DNA of 51,133 nt from Curtobacterium sp. UCD-KPL2560 (GTDB taxonomy: Bacteria; Actinomycetota; Actinomycetes; Actinomycetales; Microbacteriaceae): positions 1 through 51,133 of the forward strand of contig NZ_MCIG01000004.1 of NCBI RefSeq assembly GCF_001705035.1, written 5' to 3'. Positions 24,493 through 31,903 of this stretch are shown piece by piece; position 1 is the stretch's first letter; each line of letters begins with the position of its first letter. The notes beneath the pieces are model-generated. The model saw only the letters and a list, made by a program, of their open reading frames with translations. It had not been told where the DNA came from and ran no database searches. The translations under genes and the position numbers were made by a program.

Positions 24493-25161
24493 TCAGGCCG
24501 CGATGACGCGGTCGACCACGCGACCGAGCGCCGCCGTCGCGGCGATCGCGTCGCCCGCGTAGGCGCCGGACATCGCGCCGTCGCGCGCGAGCATGAGCTC
24601 GTCGGCGCCGTCGCCCGGCAGCGGGTGGCCGGCGCGCTGCAGCAGGGCGAACAGTTCCTCCGTGTACCAGTCGCGGTGGCTGGCGACGACCTCGCGCACG
24701 GGGTGCCGGGGGTCGTGGTACTCCGCGGCGGCGTTGAGGAACGCGCACCCGCGGAACTCGGCCCGGCTCACCTCGCCGGAGACGGCGGCGACCCAGGCGC
24801 GGACGGCCTCGGTGGGGGTCTCGGCCTCGGCGACGAGCTGTTCGAAGCCGGCGCGGACGCGCTCGTGCTGGGCGTGCACGTAGGCGAGGATCAGGTTGTC
24901 CTTCGAGCCGTAGTGCTTGTAGAAGGTGGCCTTCGTGACGCTCGCGGCCGAGATGAGCCGGTCGACGCCGACGCACTGGATGCCCTCCTCGTAGAAGAGC
25001 CGCGACGCGGTCTCGAGGATGCGGACCTTCGCGCCGCCGGAGCGGGGAGTCGGGGGGACGCTCGACCCGTCCGGCGACGCGAGGTTCGTGCTCGGGCCGG
25101 GGAGACGCTGGACGGCCGGTTGGGGGGAATCGACCGTCACAGCGTTGCTCCTCGGACTCAT
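24493..25161 (-). CDS. TetR/AcrR family transcriptional regulator
   Basis: A 222-aa regulator. The helix-turn-helix lies at about residues 45-90: ILETASRLFYEEGIQCVGVDRLISAA, then VTKATFYKHYGSKDNLI, the typical TetR recognition helix. The C-terminal ligand domain includes RGCAFLNAAAEYHD, often seen in YcdC/CgR-like members. The first ~40 residues are Ser/Pro rich and variable, and the true start could be nearer the HTH; ATG 25161 has GGAG 5 nt upstream. The target is not obvious. It may regulate itself through the inverted repeats at 25219-25247 or 25258-25270, or the downstream PEBP gene. Confidence 0.88.
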   Translation of the reverse strand: MSPRSNAVTVDSPQPAVQRLPGPSTNLASPDGSSVPPTPRSGGAKVRILETASRLFYEEGIQCVGVDRLISAASVTKATFYKHYGSKDNLILAYVHAQHERVRAGFEQLVAEAETPTEAVRAWVAAVSGEVSRAEFRGCAFLNAAAEYHDPRHPVREVVASHRDWYTEELFALLQRAGHPLPGDGADELMLARDGAMSGAYAGDAIAATAALGRVVDRVIAA

Positions 25162-25218
25162 CGGCTCCGCGGGGGAGTGGGGGGACTCCGCCGCGCAGGA
25201 CTGATGTCCCGAGCCACC

Positions 25219-25247
25219 GGGTCGGAATCTAGGGGGGCTTCCGACCC
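25219..25247. promoter_or_regulatory. Inverted repeat in the TetR-M16 divergent region
   Basis: GGGTCGGAA (25219-25227) and TTCCGACCC (25239-25247) are perfect 9-bp arms separated by 11 nt. It lies about 60 nt upstream of the TetR start, in its leader, and can be an RNA hairpin or an operator. Confidence 0.45.
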
Positions 25248-25257
25248 GATGAGAAGA

Positions 25258-25270
25258 ACTGTACCACAGT
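25258..25270. promoter_or_regulatory. Possible TetR operator overlapping its promoter
   Basis: ACTGT-ACC-ACAGT is a perfect short palindrome. On the minus strand it contains TACAGT, a plausible -10 for the TetR gene, so binding here would block transcription. Confidence 0.35.
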
Positions 25271-25372
25271 GAGGACAGACAGACGAGTCTTTCTATCCTC
25301 CACGGATGTACCCCAGTTCGAGGCACGCGGCGTGTGGCTGGGGAAACTGGGCGGCGCGCTCGTGCGGATCAG

Positions 25373-25386
25373 TAGGCTCTCCTGCG
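25373..25386 (+). promoter_or_regulatory. Leaderless-type -10 box of the M16 peptidase gene
   Basis: TAGGCT at 25373-25378 is 8 nt before the ATG at 25387, and no Shine-Dalgarno is seen. This supports the ATG rather than the in-frame upstream start at 25306. Confidence 0.55.
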
Positions 25387-26721
25387 ATGAACCAACCAGT
25401 GCCGTTGCCGCTCGAGGCCCCTGACACGTCGTTCCTGACGTCCGGTGGTGCATTCGTCCGTCGAACCGTGCTGCCGTCCGGTGTGCGGGTCCTCACCGAG
25501 ACCGTCCCGGGGGCCAGCTCGACGAGCCTCGGCTTCTGGGTGGGCGTCGGGTCCCGCGACGAGCGCGAGGGGCAGTACGGCTCCACGCACTTCCTCGAGC
25601 ACCTGCTCTTCAAGGGCACCGAGCGTCGCAGTGCGCTCGACATCGCGATCTCCTTCGACTCCGTGGGCGGCGAGCACAACGCGGCGACGGCGAAGGAGTA
25701 CACCTGCTACTACGCCCGTGTCCGGGACACCGACGTCCCCATGGCGGTCGAGGTGATCGGCGACATGGTCACCGGATCCGTGCTCGAGGCCGAGGCGTTC
25801 GACGTCGAGCGCGGCGTCATCCTCGAGGAACTCGCGATGGCGGCCGACGACCCCGCCGACGTCGCGGGCGAGGCGTTCTTCGCCGCGGCCTTCGGCGGGC
25901 ACCCCCTCGGTCGCCCGATCGGCGGCACCCCCGAGAGCATCCGCGCGGTCGGACGCGACGAGGTCCTGTCCCACTACCGCGAGCACTACGCGCCGAACGG
26001 CATCGTCGTGACCGCGGCCGGTGCCGTCGACCACGACCGCTTCCGCGAGCTCGTCGAGCAGGTCTTCCGTGACGCCCCGGACGCCGCACCGCTCGCCCGC
26101 CGGACCCCGAGCGCGGCGGCCGACCCCGCGGTCTCCGAACTCACGGTCACGCACCGGCCGACCGAGCAGGTCAGCATGCTGCGCGGCTCGCAGGGGCTCG
26201 ACCTCCGCGACGACCGCCGCCCGGTGCTCAGCGTGCTCAACGCCGTGCTCGGCGGCGGCATGAGCTCTCGGTTGTTCCAGGAGGTCCGCGAGCGTCGCGG
26301 CCTCGCCTACGCCGTGTCGTCGTTCGCGCCGGCCTACCTCGACAACGGTGCGTTCGGCGTGTACGCCGGGTGCGCGCCGGACAACGTCGCCGGGGTCGTC
26401 GAGATCATCGACGCCGAGTTCCGCCGCATGGTCGACCACGGCATCACCGAGGACGAACTGCGCCGCGCCAAGGGCCAGATCGAGGGCGCGCTCACCCTGT
26501 CGCTCGAGGACTCCGACGCCCGGATGACCCGGCTCGGCCGATCCGAGCTCGGCACCGGGGAGTTCACCGACCTCGGCACCGCCCTGCAGCGCGTCGACCG
26601 GGTCACGCAGGTCGACGTCCTCGAGCTGGCGCGCGACCTGCTCACCCGTCCGACGATCACCTCGGTGGTCGGTGCCGTGCAGCAGTCCGAGCTGGCCGCG
26701 GCCCTCGGCGTCGAGGGGTGA
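25387..26721 (+). CDS. M16 family zinc peptidase (PepR-like)
   Basis: A 444-aa single-chain M16 peptidase. The inverted zinc motif HFLEH is at residues 68-72 (HxxEH), with the distal glutamate expected in the following EELAMAADDP region about 75 residues on. The C-terminal M16 domain carries GGGMSSRLFQEVRERRGLAYAVSS, the R/Y substrate-gripping stretch of this family, so both halves are present. It resembles mitochondrial processing peptidase beta; substrates in bacteria are uncertain. The gene follows pnp in the usual actinobacterial order pnp-M16-dapB, here with two genes on the other strand in between. The histidine phosphatase gene follows immediately. Confidence 0.93.
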   Translation: MNQPVPLPLEAPDTSFLTSGGAFVRRTVLPSGVRVLTETVPGASSTSLGFWVGVGSRDEREGQYGSTHFLEHLLFKGTERRSALDIAISFDSVGGEHNAATAKEYTCYYARVRDTDVPMAVEVIGDMVTGSVLEAEAFDVERGVILEELAMAADDPADVAGEAFFAAAFGGHPLGRPIGGTPESIRAVGRDEVLSHYREHYAPNGIVVTAAGAVDHDRFRELVEQVFRDAPDAAPLARRTPSAAADPAVSELTVTHRPTEQVSMLRGSQGLDLRDDRRPVLSVLNAVLGGGMSSRLFQEVRERRGLAYAVSSFAPAYLDNGAFGVYAGCAPDNVAGVVEIIDAEFRRMVDHGITEDELRRAKGQIEGALTLSLEDSDARMTRLGRSELGTGEFTDLGTALQRVDRVTQVDVLELARDLLTRPTITSVVGAVQQSELAAALGVEG

Positions 26722-26726
26722 CGGAC

Positions 26727-27329
26727 GTGTCGCACTACCTGTACCTCGTCCGCCACGGTGAACACCAGGACGCCGAGCACGGCCTCCGCGACGGCAAGCT
26801 CTCCGAGCGCGGGAAGCGGCAGTCGATGCTCGTCGCCGACCGCCTGGGCGGCGTGCCCTTCGACGGCGTGTACCACTCGCCGCTCGACGCCCCGAGCGAG
26901 ACCGCGTCGTTCCTGGCGAAGCGCCTGCCCGCGATCCAGCCGCAGCCGTCGACCCTGCTGTTCGACTGCATCCCGTCCGGACCGACCCCGGACATGCCGC
27001 ACGCCTACCAGGGCTGGTACGGCGGCGTGACCGAGGAGGAGATCGTCGCCGGTCAGGCCCAGATGGGCGACGCCGTCGCGGAGTGGTTCACGCCCGCGCG
27101 CGAGGACCGGCACGACCTGCTCATCACCCACAACGCCGTCATCGGGTGGTTCGTCCGCGAGGCGTTCCAGGCACCCGAGTGGCGGTGGATGGGCACGAAC
27201 GTCGCGCACACGGCACTGACGATCATCCGCATCCGCAGCGCCAAGCCCGCCGAGGTGGTCACGCTGAACGACCTCGCGCACCTGCCGGTCGAGCTGCGCA
27301 CGGGCCTGCCGGTCGACCAGCCCGTCTAA
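26727..27329 (+). CDS. Histidine phosphatase family protein
   Basis: A 200-aa member of the phosphoglycerate mutase-like superfamily. The catalytic LVRHGE motif is near the N-terminus (SHYLYLVRHGEHQD) and the second catalytic histidine is in LLITHNAVIGWFV. The first histidine should take the phosphoryl group. The substrate is unknown; small-molecule or protein phosphatase roles are both possible. I prefer GTG 26727, which has GAGGGG 8 nt upstream; GTG 26718 overlaps the M16 stop codon and is an alternative that adds three residues. The stop TAA overlaps the stop TAG of the opposing GNAT gene. Confidence 0.88.
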   Translation: MSHYLYLVRHGEHQDAEHGLRDGKLSERGKRQSMLVADRLGGVPFDGVYHSPLDAPSETASFLAKRLPAIQPQPSTLLFDCIPSGPTPDMPHAYQGWYGGVTEEEIVAGQAQMGDAVAEWFTPAREDRHDLLITHNAVIGWFVREAFQAPEWRWMGTNVAHTALTIIRIRSAKPAEVVTLNDLAHLPVELRTGLPVDQPV

Positions 27330-27814
27330 CGGCTCCCGTCCGCGAGCGGCAGCCGGTACCAGGCGGTCGCGTTCGGGTTGTCGTTGAACGGCTCCGTCCG
27401 CCGGTAGCCACGACCGCGGTACATCGCCCCGGCCGCGACGAGCGAGTCGTTCGTGTCGAGCACGACGCTCGTCGCCCCGGCGTCGCGGGCGGCGGCCTCG
27501 AGGGCGTCCATCACGGCCGTGGCGACGCCCCGTCCGCGACCAGCGGGGGAGACGTACACGTGCTTCACCTCGAAGCGGACGTCGTCGCCGTCGTCCGCCA
27601 TCCGCCGGAGCCCACCGCAGCCGACCGGGACGCCGTCGTCGTTCGCGACCACGAAGGTGCCGCGCGGTGCCGTGAACTCGACCGCCGGCGTGCGCTTCCG
27701 TGCGTACGTCCCCTGCGCACTCGGGAAGGTCGCCTCGCGCTCGTCGAGGTACGCGTCGAGCAGCACGTCCACCTCGGGTGCGTCCGCGGGCACGGTCCTG
27801 ACCTGGAGCGTCAT
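27326..27814 (-). CDS. GNAT family N-acetyltransferase
   Basis: A 162-aa GNAT protein. The acetyl-CoA pyrophosphate loop is VYVSPAGRGRGVATAVMDALEAAA at about residues 87-110 (R/Q-x-x-G-x-G/A pattern), preceded by the strand FEVKHVYV and followed by SVVLDTNDSLVAAGAMYRGRGYRR, the usual motif B region. The acceptor amine cannot be told. The ATG at 27814 has TAGGAT 6 nt upstream, from the palindrome shared with dapB. The gene is convergent with the histidine phosphatase and overlaps it by 4 nt. Confidence 0.92.
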   Translation of the reverse strand: MTLQVRTVPADAPEVDVLLDAYLDEREATFPSAQGTYARKRTPAVEFTAPRGTFVVANDDGVPVGCGGLRRMADDGDDVRFEVKHVYVSPAGRGRGVATAVMDALEAAARDAGATSVVLDTNDSLVAAGAMYRGRGYRRTEPFNDNPNATAWYRLPLADGSR

Positions 27815-27820
27815 GCGTCG

Positions 27821-27830
27821 ATCCTAGGAT
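27821..27830. promoter_or_regulatory. Palindromic bidirectional -10 element shared by GNAT and dapB
   Basis: The 10-bp palindrome ATCCTAGGAT holds TAGGAT on both strands. On plus (27825-27830) it is 7 nt from the dapB ATG at 27838; on minus (27821-27826) it is 6 nt from the GNAT ATG at 27814. Both transcripts would be leaderless and could not be started at the same instant. Confidence 0.6.
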
Positions 27831-27837
27831 GGGAGGC

Positions 27838-28584
27838 ATGGTCACTCCCGTCGCCGTCGTCGGCGCCACCGGTCGTCTCGGAGGCCTGGTGTCCTCCGTC
27901 GTCGAGTCGCTCGAGGGCTTCGCGCTCGTCGCGTCGCTCTCGTCGCGGGACGGCGCCCACGAGGCACCCCCGTCGGTGTTCGGCGGTGCCGCGCTCGTGG
28001 TCGACGTGACCGTCCCCGCGCTGAGCCCCGCGATCGTCGACAACGCCCTGGCGAGCGGTGCGAACGTGCTCGTCGGCACGTCCGGCTGGTCCGCCGCACG
28101 GCTCGCGACGCTGCGCTCCGGGCTCGAGGACCGCCCCGAGCAGGGTGTCCTCGTGGTGCCGAACTTCTCGATCGGGTCGGTGCTGGCGACCCACCTCGCG
28201 ACGATCGCCGCGCCCTGGTTCCCCTCCGCCGAGATCGTCGAGACGCACCACGCCGGCAAGGTCGACTCGCCCTCGGGCACCGCGGTGCGCACGGCCGAGC
28301 TCATCGCCGAGGCCCGCCGCGACGTCGGTCCGGTCGAGGCCCCGCACGTCGACCAGCGGGCCCGCGGGCAGCAGGTCGCGAGCGTGCCGGTCCACTCGCT
28401 CCGTCTGCCCGGGGTGAAGGCCGTGCAGGACGTCGTGCTGAGCGGGCCGGGCGAGACCGTCACGATCCGGCACGACACGAACGACGACGTCGCCTACGTC
28501 GCCGGCATCCGGGCCGCGCTGGCCGACACCGTCGGAGCCCGCGGGCTCACGGTCGGCCTCGGCAGCGTGCTGGGCATCGCGTGA
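27838..28584 (+). CDS. dapB: 4-hydroxy-tetrahydrodipicolinate reductase
   Basis: A 248-aa NAD(P)H-dependent reductase that makes tetrahydrodipicolinate in the lysine/diaminopimelate pathway. The N-terminal Rossmann motif VVGATGRLGGL binds the cofactor. The family signature ETHHAGKVDSPSGTA carries the catalytic histidine pair and lysine. Length is typical of actinobacterial DapB. The ATG at 27838 is favoured over 27829 because it lies 7 nt from the TAGGAT box and starts VTPVAVVGA. Its stop overlaps the GTG of the next gene (GTGA). dapA is 3.3 kb downstream and dapF 19 kb away in this window. Confidence 0.96.
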   Translation: MVTPVAVVGATGRLGGLVSSVVESLEGFALVASLSSRDGAHEAPPSVFGGAALVVDVTVPALSPAIVDNALASGANVLVGTSGWSAARLATLRSGLEDRPEQGVLVVPNFSIGSVLATHLATIAAPWFPSAEIVETHHAGKVDSPSGTAVRTAELIAEARRDVGPVEAPHVDQRARGQQVASVPVHSLRLPGVKAVQDVVLSGPGETVTIRHDTNDDVAYVAGIRAALADTVGARGLTVGLGSVLGIA

Positions 28585-29051
28585 CCGAGCGTCCGTTCCT
28601 CCGGGCCGTCCGCTCCCCGTTCTGGGGCGCCGCGCTCATGGCCGTCCTGCTCGCGCTGTACATCGTGCTCGTCGGGCAGCGCGCGGTCGCGTTCGTCGCC
28701 ACCGGGCAACCGATCGGGATCGGCATCGGGGTCGCGCTCGTCGTCGTCGCCGTGATCGGCGCGCTCCTGCTCGTCCTCGAGTTCCGCTTCGGCATCCGGA
28801 TCACCCGCCTCGGCGCGCGCCTCGAACGCGAGGGCGGGACGCCGCAGGAGGTCGTCGCGCTCCTGCCGAGCGGTCGCCCGGACCGCGCGGCCGCCGACGA
28901 GCTGTTCCCCGCCCACCGCGACGCGGTCGAGGCGGACCCGGATGACTGGCGGGCGTGGTTCCGCCTCGGCGTCGTCTACGACGCCGCCGGCGACCGCAAG
29001 CGCGCCCGAGCGGCGATGCGGACCGCGCTCGCCAAGGCGAGCACGCGCTGA
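28581..29051 (+). CDS. Membrane protein with a C-terminal TPR-like motif
   Basis: A 156-aa protein with two membrane helices (about residues 15-32 and 45-67) followed by a cytosolic part. The segment DDWRAWFRLGVVYDAAGDRKRARAAMRTAL at about 122-151 reads as one tetratricopeptide unit. Its GTG overlaps the dapB stop codon, so it is translationally coupled to dapB. A protein of this kind next to dapB is common in related actinobacteria, but no function is known to me. The palindrome 29051-29088 begins right at its stop codon. Confidence 0.78.
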   Translation: MTERPFLRAVRSPFWGAALMAVLLALYIVLVGQRAVAFVATGQPIGIGIGVALVVVAVIGALLLVLEFRFGIRITRLGARLEREGGTPQEVVALLPSGRPDRAAADELFPAHRDAVEADPDDWRAWFRLGVVYDAAGDRKRARAAMRTALAKASTR

Positions 29052-29088
29052 CGGGAGGCCCGTGGCGGGCCCGGCCCGCGCCTCCCGT
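29051..29088 (+). terminator. Palindromic intergenic element after the dapB operon
   Basis: Arms ACGGGAGGC (29051-29059) and GCCTCCCGT (29080-29088) enclose a GC-rich imperfect hairpin; it starts at the last base of the stop codon. A lone copy of the right arm, GCGCCTCCCGTCCG, lies at 29131-29144. Confidence 0.5.
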
Positions 29089-29152
29089 CCGGCGCCGCGC
29101 CGGTCAGGAACGGACCAGCGGGGCCGACCCGCGCCTCCCGTCCGCAGCGCCG

Positions 29153-29203
29153 TGCGTCGGGACGCGGCCTGCGTCGGGACGCGACCTGCGTCAGAACGCG
29201 GCG
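29153..29203. repeat. Three tandem 17-bp units across the end of the TIGR01777 gene
   Basis: Units 29153-29169 and 29170-29186 read TGCGTCGGGACGCG(G/A)CC; the third, 29187-29203, differs at three sites and contains the stop codon (29191-29193) and last codons of the epimerase gene. Confidence 0.75.
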
Positions 29204-30102
29204 TCGACCGCGTCCTCGGCGCGCTCGTACCGGAACCGGTAGCCGGTGTCGAGGAGCTTCCTCGGCACCATCCGCTGGTTCGACAGGAGCATCTCGTCGG
29301 CGGCCTCGCGCAGCAGCGCCTTGAGCGCGAACGTGGGCACGCTGACGAGGTAGGGGCGGTGCAGGTCCTCGGCGACGCGCTTCGTGATGCGGTCGGCGAC
29401 GGCGGGCTCGGGTCCGGCGAGGTTGACCGGGCCGCGGACCTCGGCGGCGTCCGGGCTGGTCGCGAGGTGCACGATCGCGCCGACCTCGTCGTCGAGTCCG
29501 ATCCACGGCCACCACTGGCCGCCGGTGCCGAGCTTGCCGCCGAGGCCGGCCTTCGTGAGCGGGACGAGCGGTGCGAGCGCGCCGCCGCCCTGGCCGACGA
29601 CGACGCCGGTGCGGAGCAGCACGACGCGGACGCCCTCGGGTGCGGCGGTCGCGGCGGCCTCCCACGCGGTGCAGACGTCGGCGAGGAAGCCGCGGCCGGC
29701 GGGGGCGTCGTCGTCGAGCACGTCCGCGGGGCGGTCGCCGTACACGCCCGAGGCGGACCCGGACAGGAAGAGCGCGGGCGGGGTGGGTGCCTTCCGCATG
29801 GCCGCGACGAGCGTCTCGGTCGCCTGCACGCGGGAGTCCAGGATCTGTCGCTTGTAGGACTCGGTCCACGGGAGCTTGCCGATGCTCGCGCCCGCCAGGT
29901 TGACGACCACGTCGGCACCGTCGAGGACGGCCGGGTCGAGCGGGCGGGAGCCGGGCGACCAGCGGAACTCCGACGCGGTGCGCGGCTCGCGTCGCACGAG
30001 CGTCGTCACGTGGTGTCCGGCCTCGCGCAGGGCACGGACGAGGGGGGTCCCGATGAAGCCGGACGCACCGGCGACGAGGATCGAGAGCGGCTCTGTCGTC
30101 AT
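29191..30102 (-). CDS. TIGR01777-type SDR epimerase-like protein
   Basis: A 303-aa extended short-chain dehydrogenase-like protein. The N-terminal SILVAGASGFIGTPLVRALRE is the NAD(P)-binding GxxGxxG motif, VVVNLAGASIGKLPWTESYK is the TIGR01777 hallmark, and FLSGSASGVYGDRP supplies the S/Y region of the active site. The C-terminal domain (DUF1731-like) contains VPTFALKALLREAADEMLLSNQRMVPRKLLDTGY. Biochemical function of the family is poorly defined; SulA-like cell-division naming exists in some databases without support here. TAACGT (minus, 30110-30115) lies 7 nt before its ATG, so it is likely leaderless. Confidence 0.93.
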   Translation of the reverse strand: MTTEPLSILVAGASGFIGTPLVRALREAGHHVTTLVRREPRTASEFRWSPGSRPLDPAVLDGADVVVNLAGASIGKLPWTESYKRQILDSRVQATETLVAAMRKAPTPPALFLSGSASGVYGDRPADVLDDDAPAGRGFLADVCTAWEAAATAAPEGVRVVLLRTGVVVGQGGGALAPLVPLTKAGLGGKLGTGGQWWPWIGLDDEVGAIVHLATSPDAAEVRGPVNLAGPEPAVADRITKRVAEDLHRPYLVSVPTFALKALLREAADEMLLSNQRMVPRKLLDTGYRFRYERAEDAVDAAF

Positions 30103-30115
30103 GCCGTCGACGTTA
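30103..30115 (-). promoter_or_regulatory. Leaderless-type -10 box of the TIGR01777 gene
   Basis: On the minus strand TAACGT (30115-30110) is followed by 7 nt and the ATG at 30102. Confidence 0.5.
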
Positions 30116-30154
30116 CTCAGCCAGCTGACGGGAGGCCCGGTGCGCGTCCGGTGG

Positions 30155-30250
30155 TCGGCTCGCCGTGGCGGCGGCGCGCGTCCCGCGCTCGGCTCGCCGT
30201 GGCGGCGGAGCGCGTCCCGCGCTCGGCTCGCCGTGGCGGCGGAGCGCGTC
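30155..30250. repeat. 34-bp tandem array upstream of thyA
   Basis: Units 30155-30188 and 30189-30222 (34 bp each, one difference) and a truncated third at 30223-30250 begin TCGGCTCGCCGTGGCGGCGG. The third unit ends exactly where the thyA -10 box (TAGGCT) begins, so the -35 region of thyA lies inside repeat DNA. Confidence 0.85.
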
Positions 30251-30262
30251 TAGGCTGCTGGC
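30251..30262 (+). promoter_or_regulatory. Leaderless-type -10 box of thyA
   Basis: TAGGCT at 30251-30256 is 6 nt before the GTG start at 30263. It directly abuts the 34-bp tandem array. Confidence 0.55.
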
Positions 30263-31093
30263 GTGACCGACAGCGTGACCGTGCAGCCCGACCCCACCGT
30301 CCCGACCCCGTACGAGGACCTGTTGCGCCGGGTGCTCGAGGAGGGCGCGCCGAAGGGCGACCGCACCGGGACCGGCACGCGCAGCCTGTTCGGCGCGCAG
30401 CTGCGGTACGACCTGTCGCAGGGCTTCCCCCTGGTCAGCACGAAGCGGGTGCACTTCAAGTCGGTCGCGTACGAGCTGCTCTGGTTCCTGCGCGGCGACG
30501 GGAACGCCCGCTGGCTGCAGGAGCACGGCGTCCGGATCTGGAACGAGTGGGCGGGTGAGGACGGTGACCTCGGCCCGGTGTACGGCGTGCAGTGGCGCTC
30601 GTGGCCGACGCCGTCCGGGGAGCACGTCGACCAGATCGCCCAGGTCATCGAGCAGATCCGCACGAACCCGGACAGCCGACGGCTCATCGTCTCGGCGTGG
30701 AACGTCGCCGACGTGCCGGACATGGCGCTCGCCCCGTGCCACGCGTTCTTCCAGTTCTCCGTCAACGACGGCAAGCTCTCGTGCCAGCTGTACCAGCGGA
30801 GCGCGGACATGTTCCTCGGCGTCCCGTTCAACATCGCCTCGTACGCGCTGCTGACCCACATGGTCGCGGCGCAGACCGGGCTCGAGGTCGGCGACTTCGT
30901 CTGGACCGGCGGCGACTGCCACGTGTACGACAACCATGTCGAGCAGGTCCGCGAGCAGCTCACCCGGACCGCGTACCCGATGCCCCGGCTCGAGCTCGCG
31001 CCGCGCGACTCGATCGACGACTACGTCTACGAGGACATCACGGTCGTCGGGTACGAGCACCACCCGGCGATCTCGGCCGCGGTCGCGGTCTGA
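30263..31093 (+). CDS. thyA: Thymidylate synthase
   Basis: A 276-aa ThyA-type synthase that methylates dUMP to dTMP using methylenetetrahydrofolate, yielding dihydrofolate. The nucleophile is C159 in [12 protein letters not shown]. Other conserved blocks are [12 protein letters not shown] (about 33-44, phosphate-binding arginine), [25 protein letters not shown] and [12 protein letters not shown]. Length fits. The GTG start is chosen from the family N-terminus and the TAGGCT box 6 nt upstream. Its stop overlaps the ATG of folA (TGATG), coupling production of the enzyme that regenerates tetrahydrofolate. Confidence 0.98.
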   Translation: MTDSVTVQPDPTVPTPYEDLLRRVLEEGAPKGDRTGTGTRSLFGAQLRYDLSQGFPLVSTKRVHFKSVAYELLWFLRGDGNARWLQEHGVRIWNEWAGEDGDLGPVYGVQWRSWPTPSGEHVDQIAQVIEQIRTNPDSRRLIVSAWNVADVPDMALAPCHAFFQFSVNDGKLSCQLYQRSADMFLGVPFNIASYALLTHMVAAQTGLEVGDFVWTGGDCHVYDNHVEQVREQLTRTAYPMPRLELAPRDSIDDYVYEDITVVGYEHHPAISAAVAV

Positions 31094-31635
31094 TGCCGGA
31101 GGCCCCCTCGACCGACCCCGTGCGGACCGACCCGACGTGGACCGAGCCGGCGAGCGGCGTCGGGCTCGTCTGGGCACGCACGGCCGCCGGCGTGATCGGT
31201 GCCGACGGCGGCATCCCGTGGCACGTGCCCGAGGACCTCGCGCACTTCCGGCGGGTCACCGGCGACGGCGTCGTCGTCATGGGGCGCCGCACCTGGGACT
31301 CGCTGCCGCCGCGGTTCCGGCCGCTGCCCGGACGCCGCAACGTCGTGCTCACCCGGGACGCGACCTGGTCGGCCCCCGGCGTGGAGGTCGTGCACGACCT
31401 GGCGACCGCGCTCGACACCGACGAGCCCGTGTGGGTGATCGGCGGGGGAGCGGTGTACGCCGACGCCGTGCCGTTCGCCGACCGGGTGTCCGAGACGATC
31501 GTCGACCTCGAGGTGCGGGGCGACACCCGGGCGCCCGACCTCGGCGACGGGTGGACGCTCGTCGAGGACGGGCCGTGGCAGGAGTCTCGCGTGGACGGCA
31601 CCCGCTACCGCTTCCGGGAGTGGCGCCGCGCCTAG
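31093..31635 (+). CDS. folA: Dihydrofolate reductase
   Basis: A 180-aa DHFR that reduces dihydrofolate with NADPH, the partner of thyA. Core motifs: VGLVWARTAAGVIGADGGIPWHVPEDLAHF (about 18-47), including the catalytic carboxylate of PEDLAHF, then VVMGRRTWDSLPPRFRPLPGRRNVVLTR and VWVIGGGAVYADAV for NADPH binding. The first ~17 residues are a Pro/Thr-rich extension not needed by the fold. The ATG overlaps the thyA stop codon. Downstream 31636-31916 contains repeats and the dapA promoter. Confidence 0.97.
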   Translation: MPEAPSTDPVRTDPTWTEPASGVGLVWARTAAGVIGADGGIPWHVPEDLAHFRRVTGDGVVVMGRRTWDSLPPRFRPLPGRRNVVLTRDATWSAPGVEVVHDLATALDTDEPVWVIGGGAVYADAVPFADRVSETIVDLEVRGDTRAPDLGDGWTLVEDGPWQESRVDGTRYRFREWRRA

Positions 31636-31674
31636 GGCCCGATGCACGCCGCGGTCGCGGCGCGACGTGCTCGC

Positions 31675-31734
31675 GCACAACCGGAAGCACGTCGCGCCAC
31701 GCGATCCCGCGGCGCGACGTGCTTCCGGTTGTGC
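31675..31734. repeat. Perfect 24-bp inverted repeat with 12-bp spacer
   Basis: Arms 31675-31698 and 31711-31734 are exact reverse complements, beginning GCACAACCGGAAGCACGTCG on the left. Twelve bases separate them. A further partial copy of the right arm, GGCGCGACGTGC, lies just outside at 31659-31670. It lies 40 nt after folA and may act as terminator or be a REP-type element. Confidence 0.8.
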
Positions 31735-31769
31735 ACGGCGCCAGTCCCGGTCGCGAGCCGAGCACCGGG

Positions 31770-31874
31770 CGTGACCACGCGCCTCCCGGCCTGGACCGTC
31801 CGGGCGTGACCACGCGCCTCCCGGCCTGGACCGTCCGGGCGCGACCACGCGCCTCCCGGCCTGGACCGTCCGGG
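31770..31874. repeat. Three tandem 35-bp units upstream of dapA
   Basis: Units 31770-31804, 31805-31839 and 31840-31874 are identical except one T-to-C change in the third. Each contains CCACGCGCCTCCCGGCC, related to the palindrome arm found elsewhere. The array ends 29 nt before the dapA -10 box. Confidence 0.9.
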
Positions 31875-31903
31875 CGGACTGCGGAGCGGACGCACCGGGC
31901 CGG

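Noticed and set aside
30155-30250. 34-bp array considered as CRISPR or as an origin-type iteron set
   Set aside because: No spacers, no cas or replication genes, and no AT-rich unwinding segment nearby.
31770-31874. Three evenly spaced 35-bp repeats considered as a CRISPR array
   Set aside because: The units are directly adjacent without variable spacers and there are no cas genes in the window.
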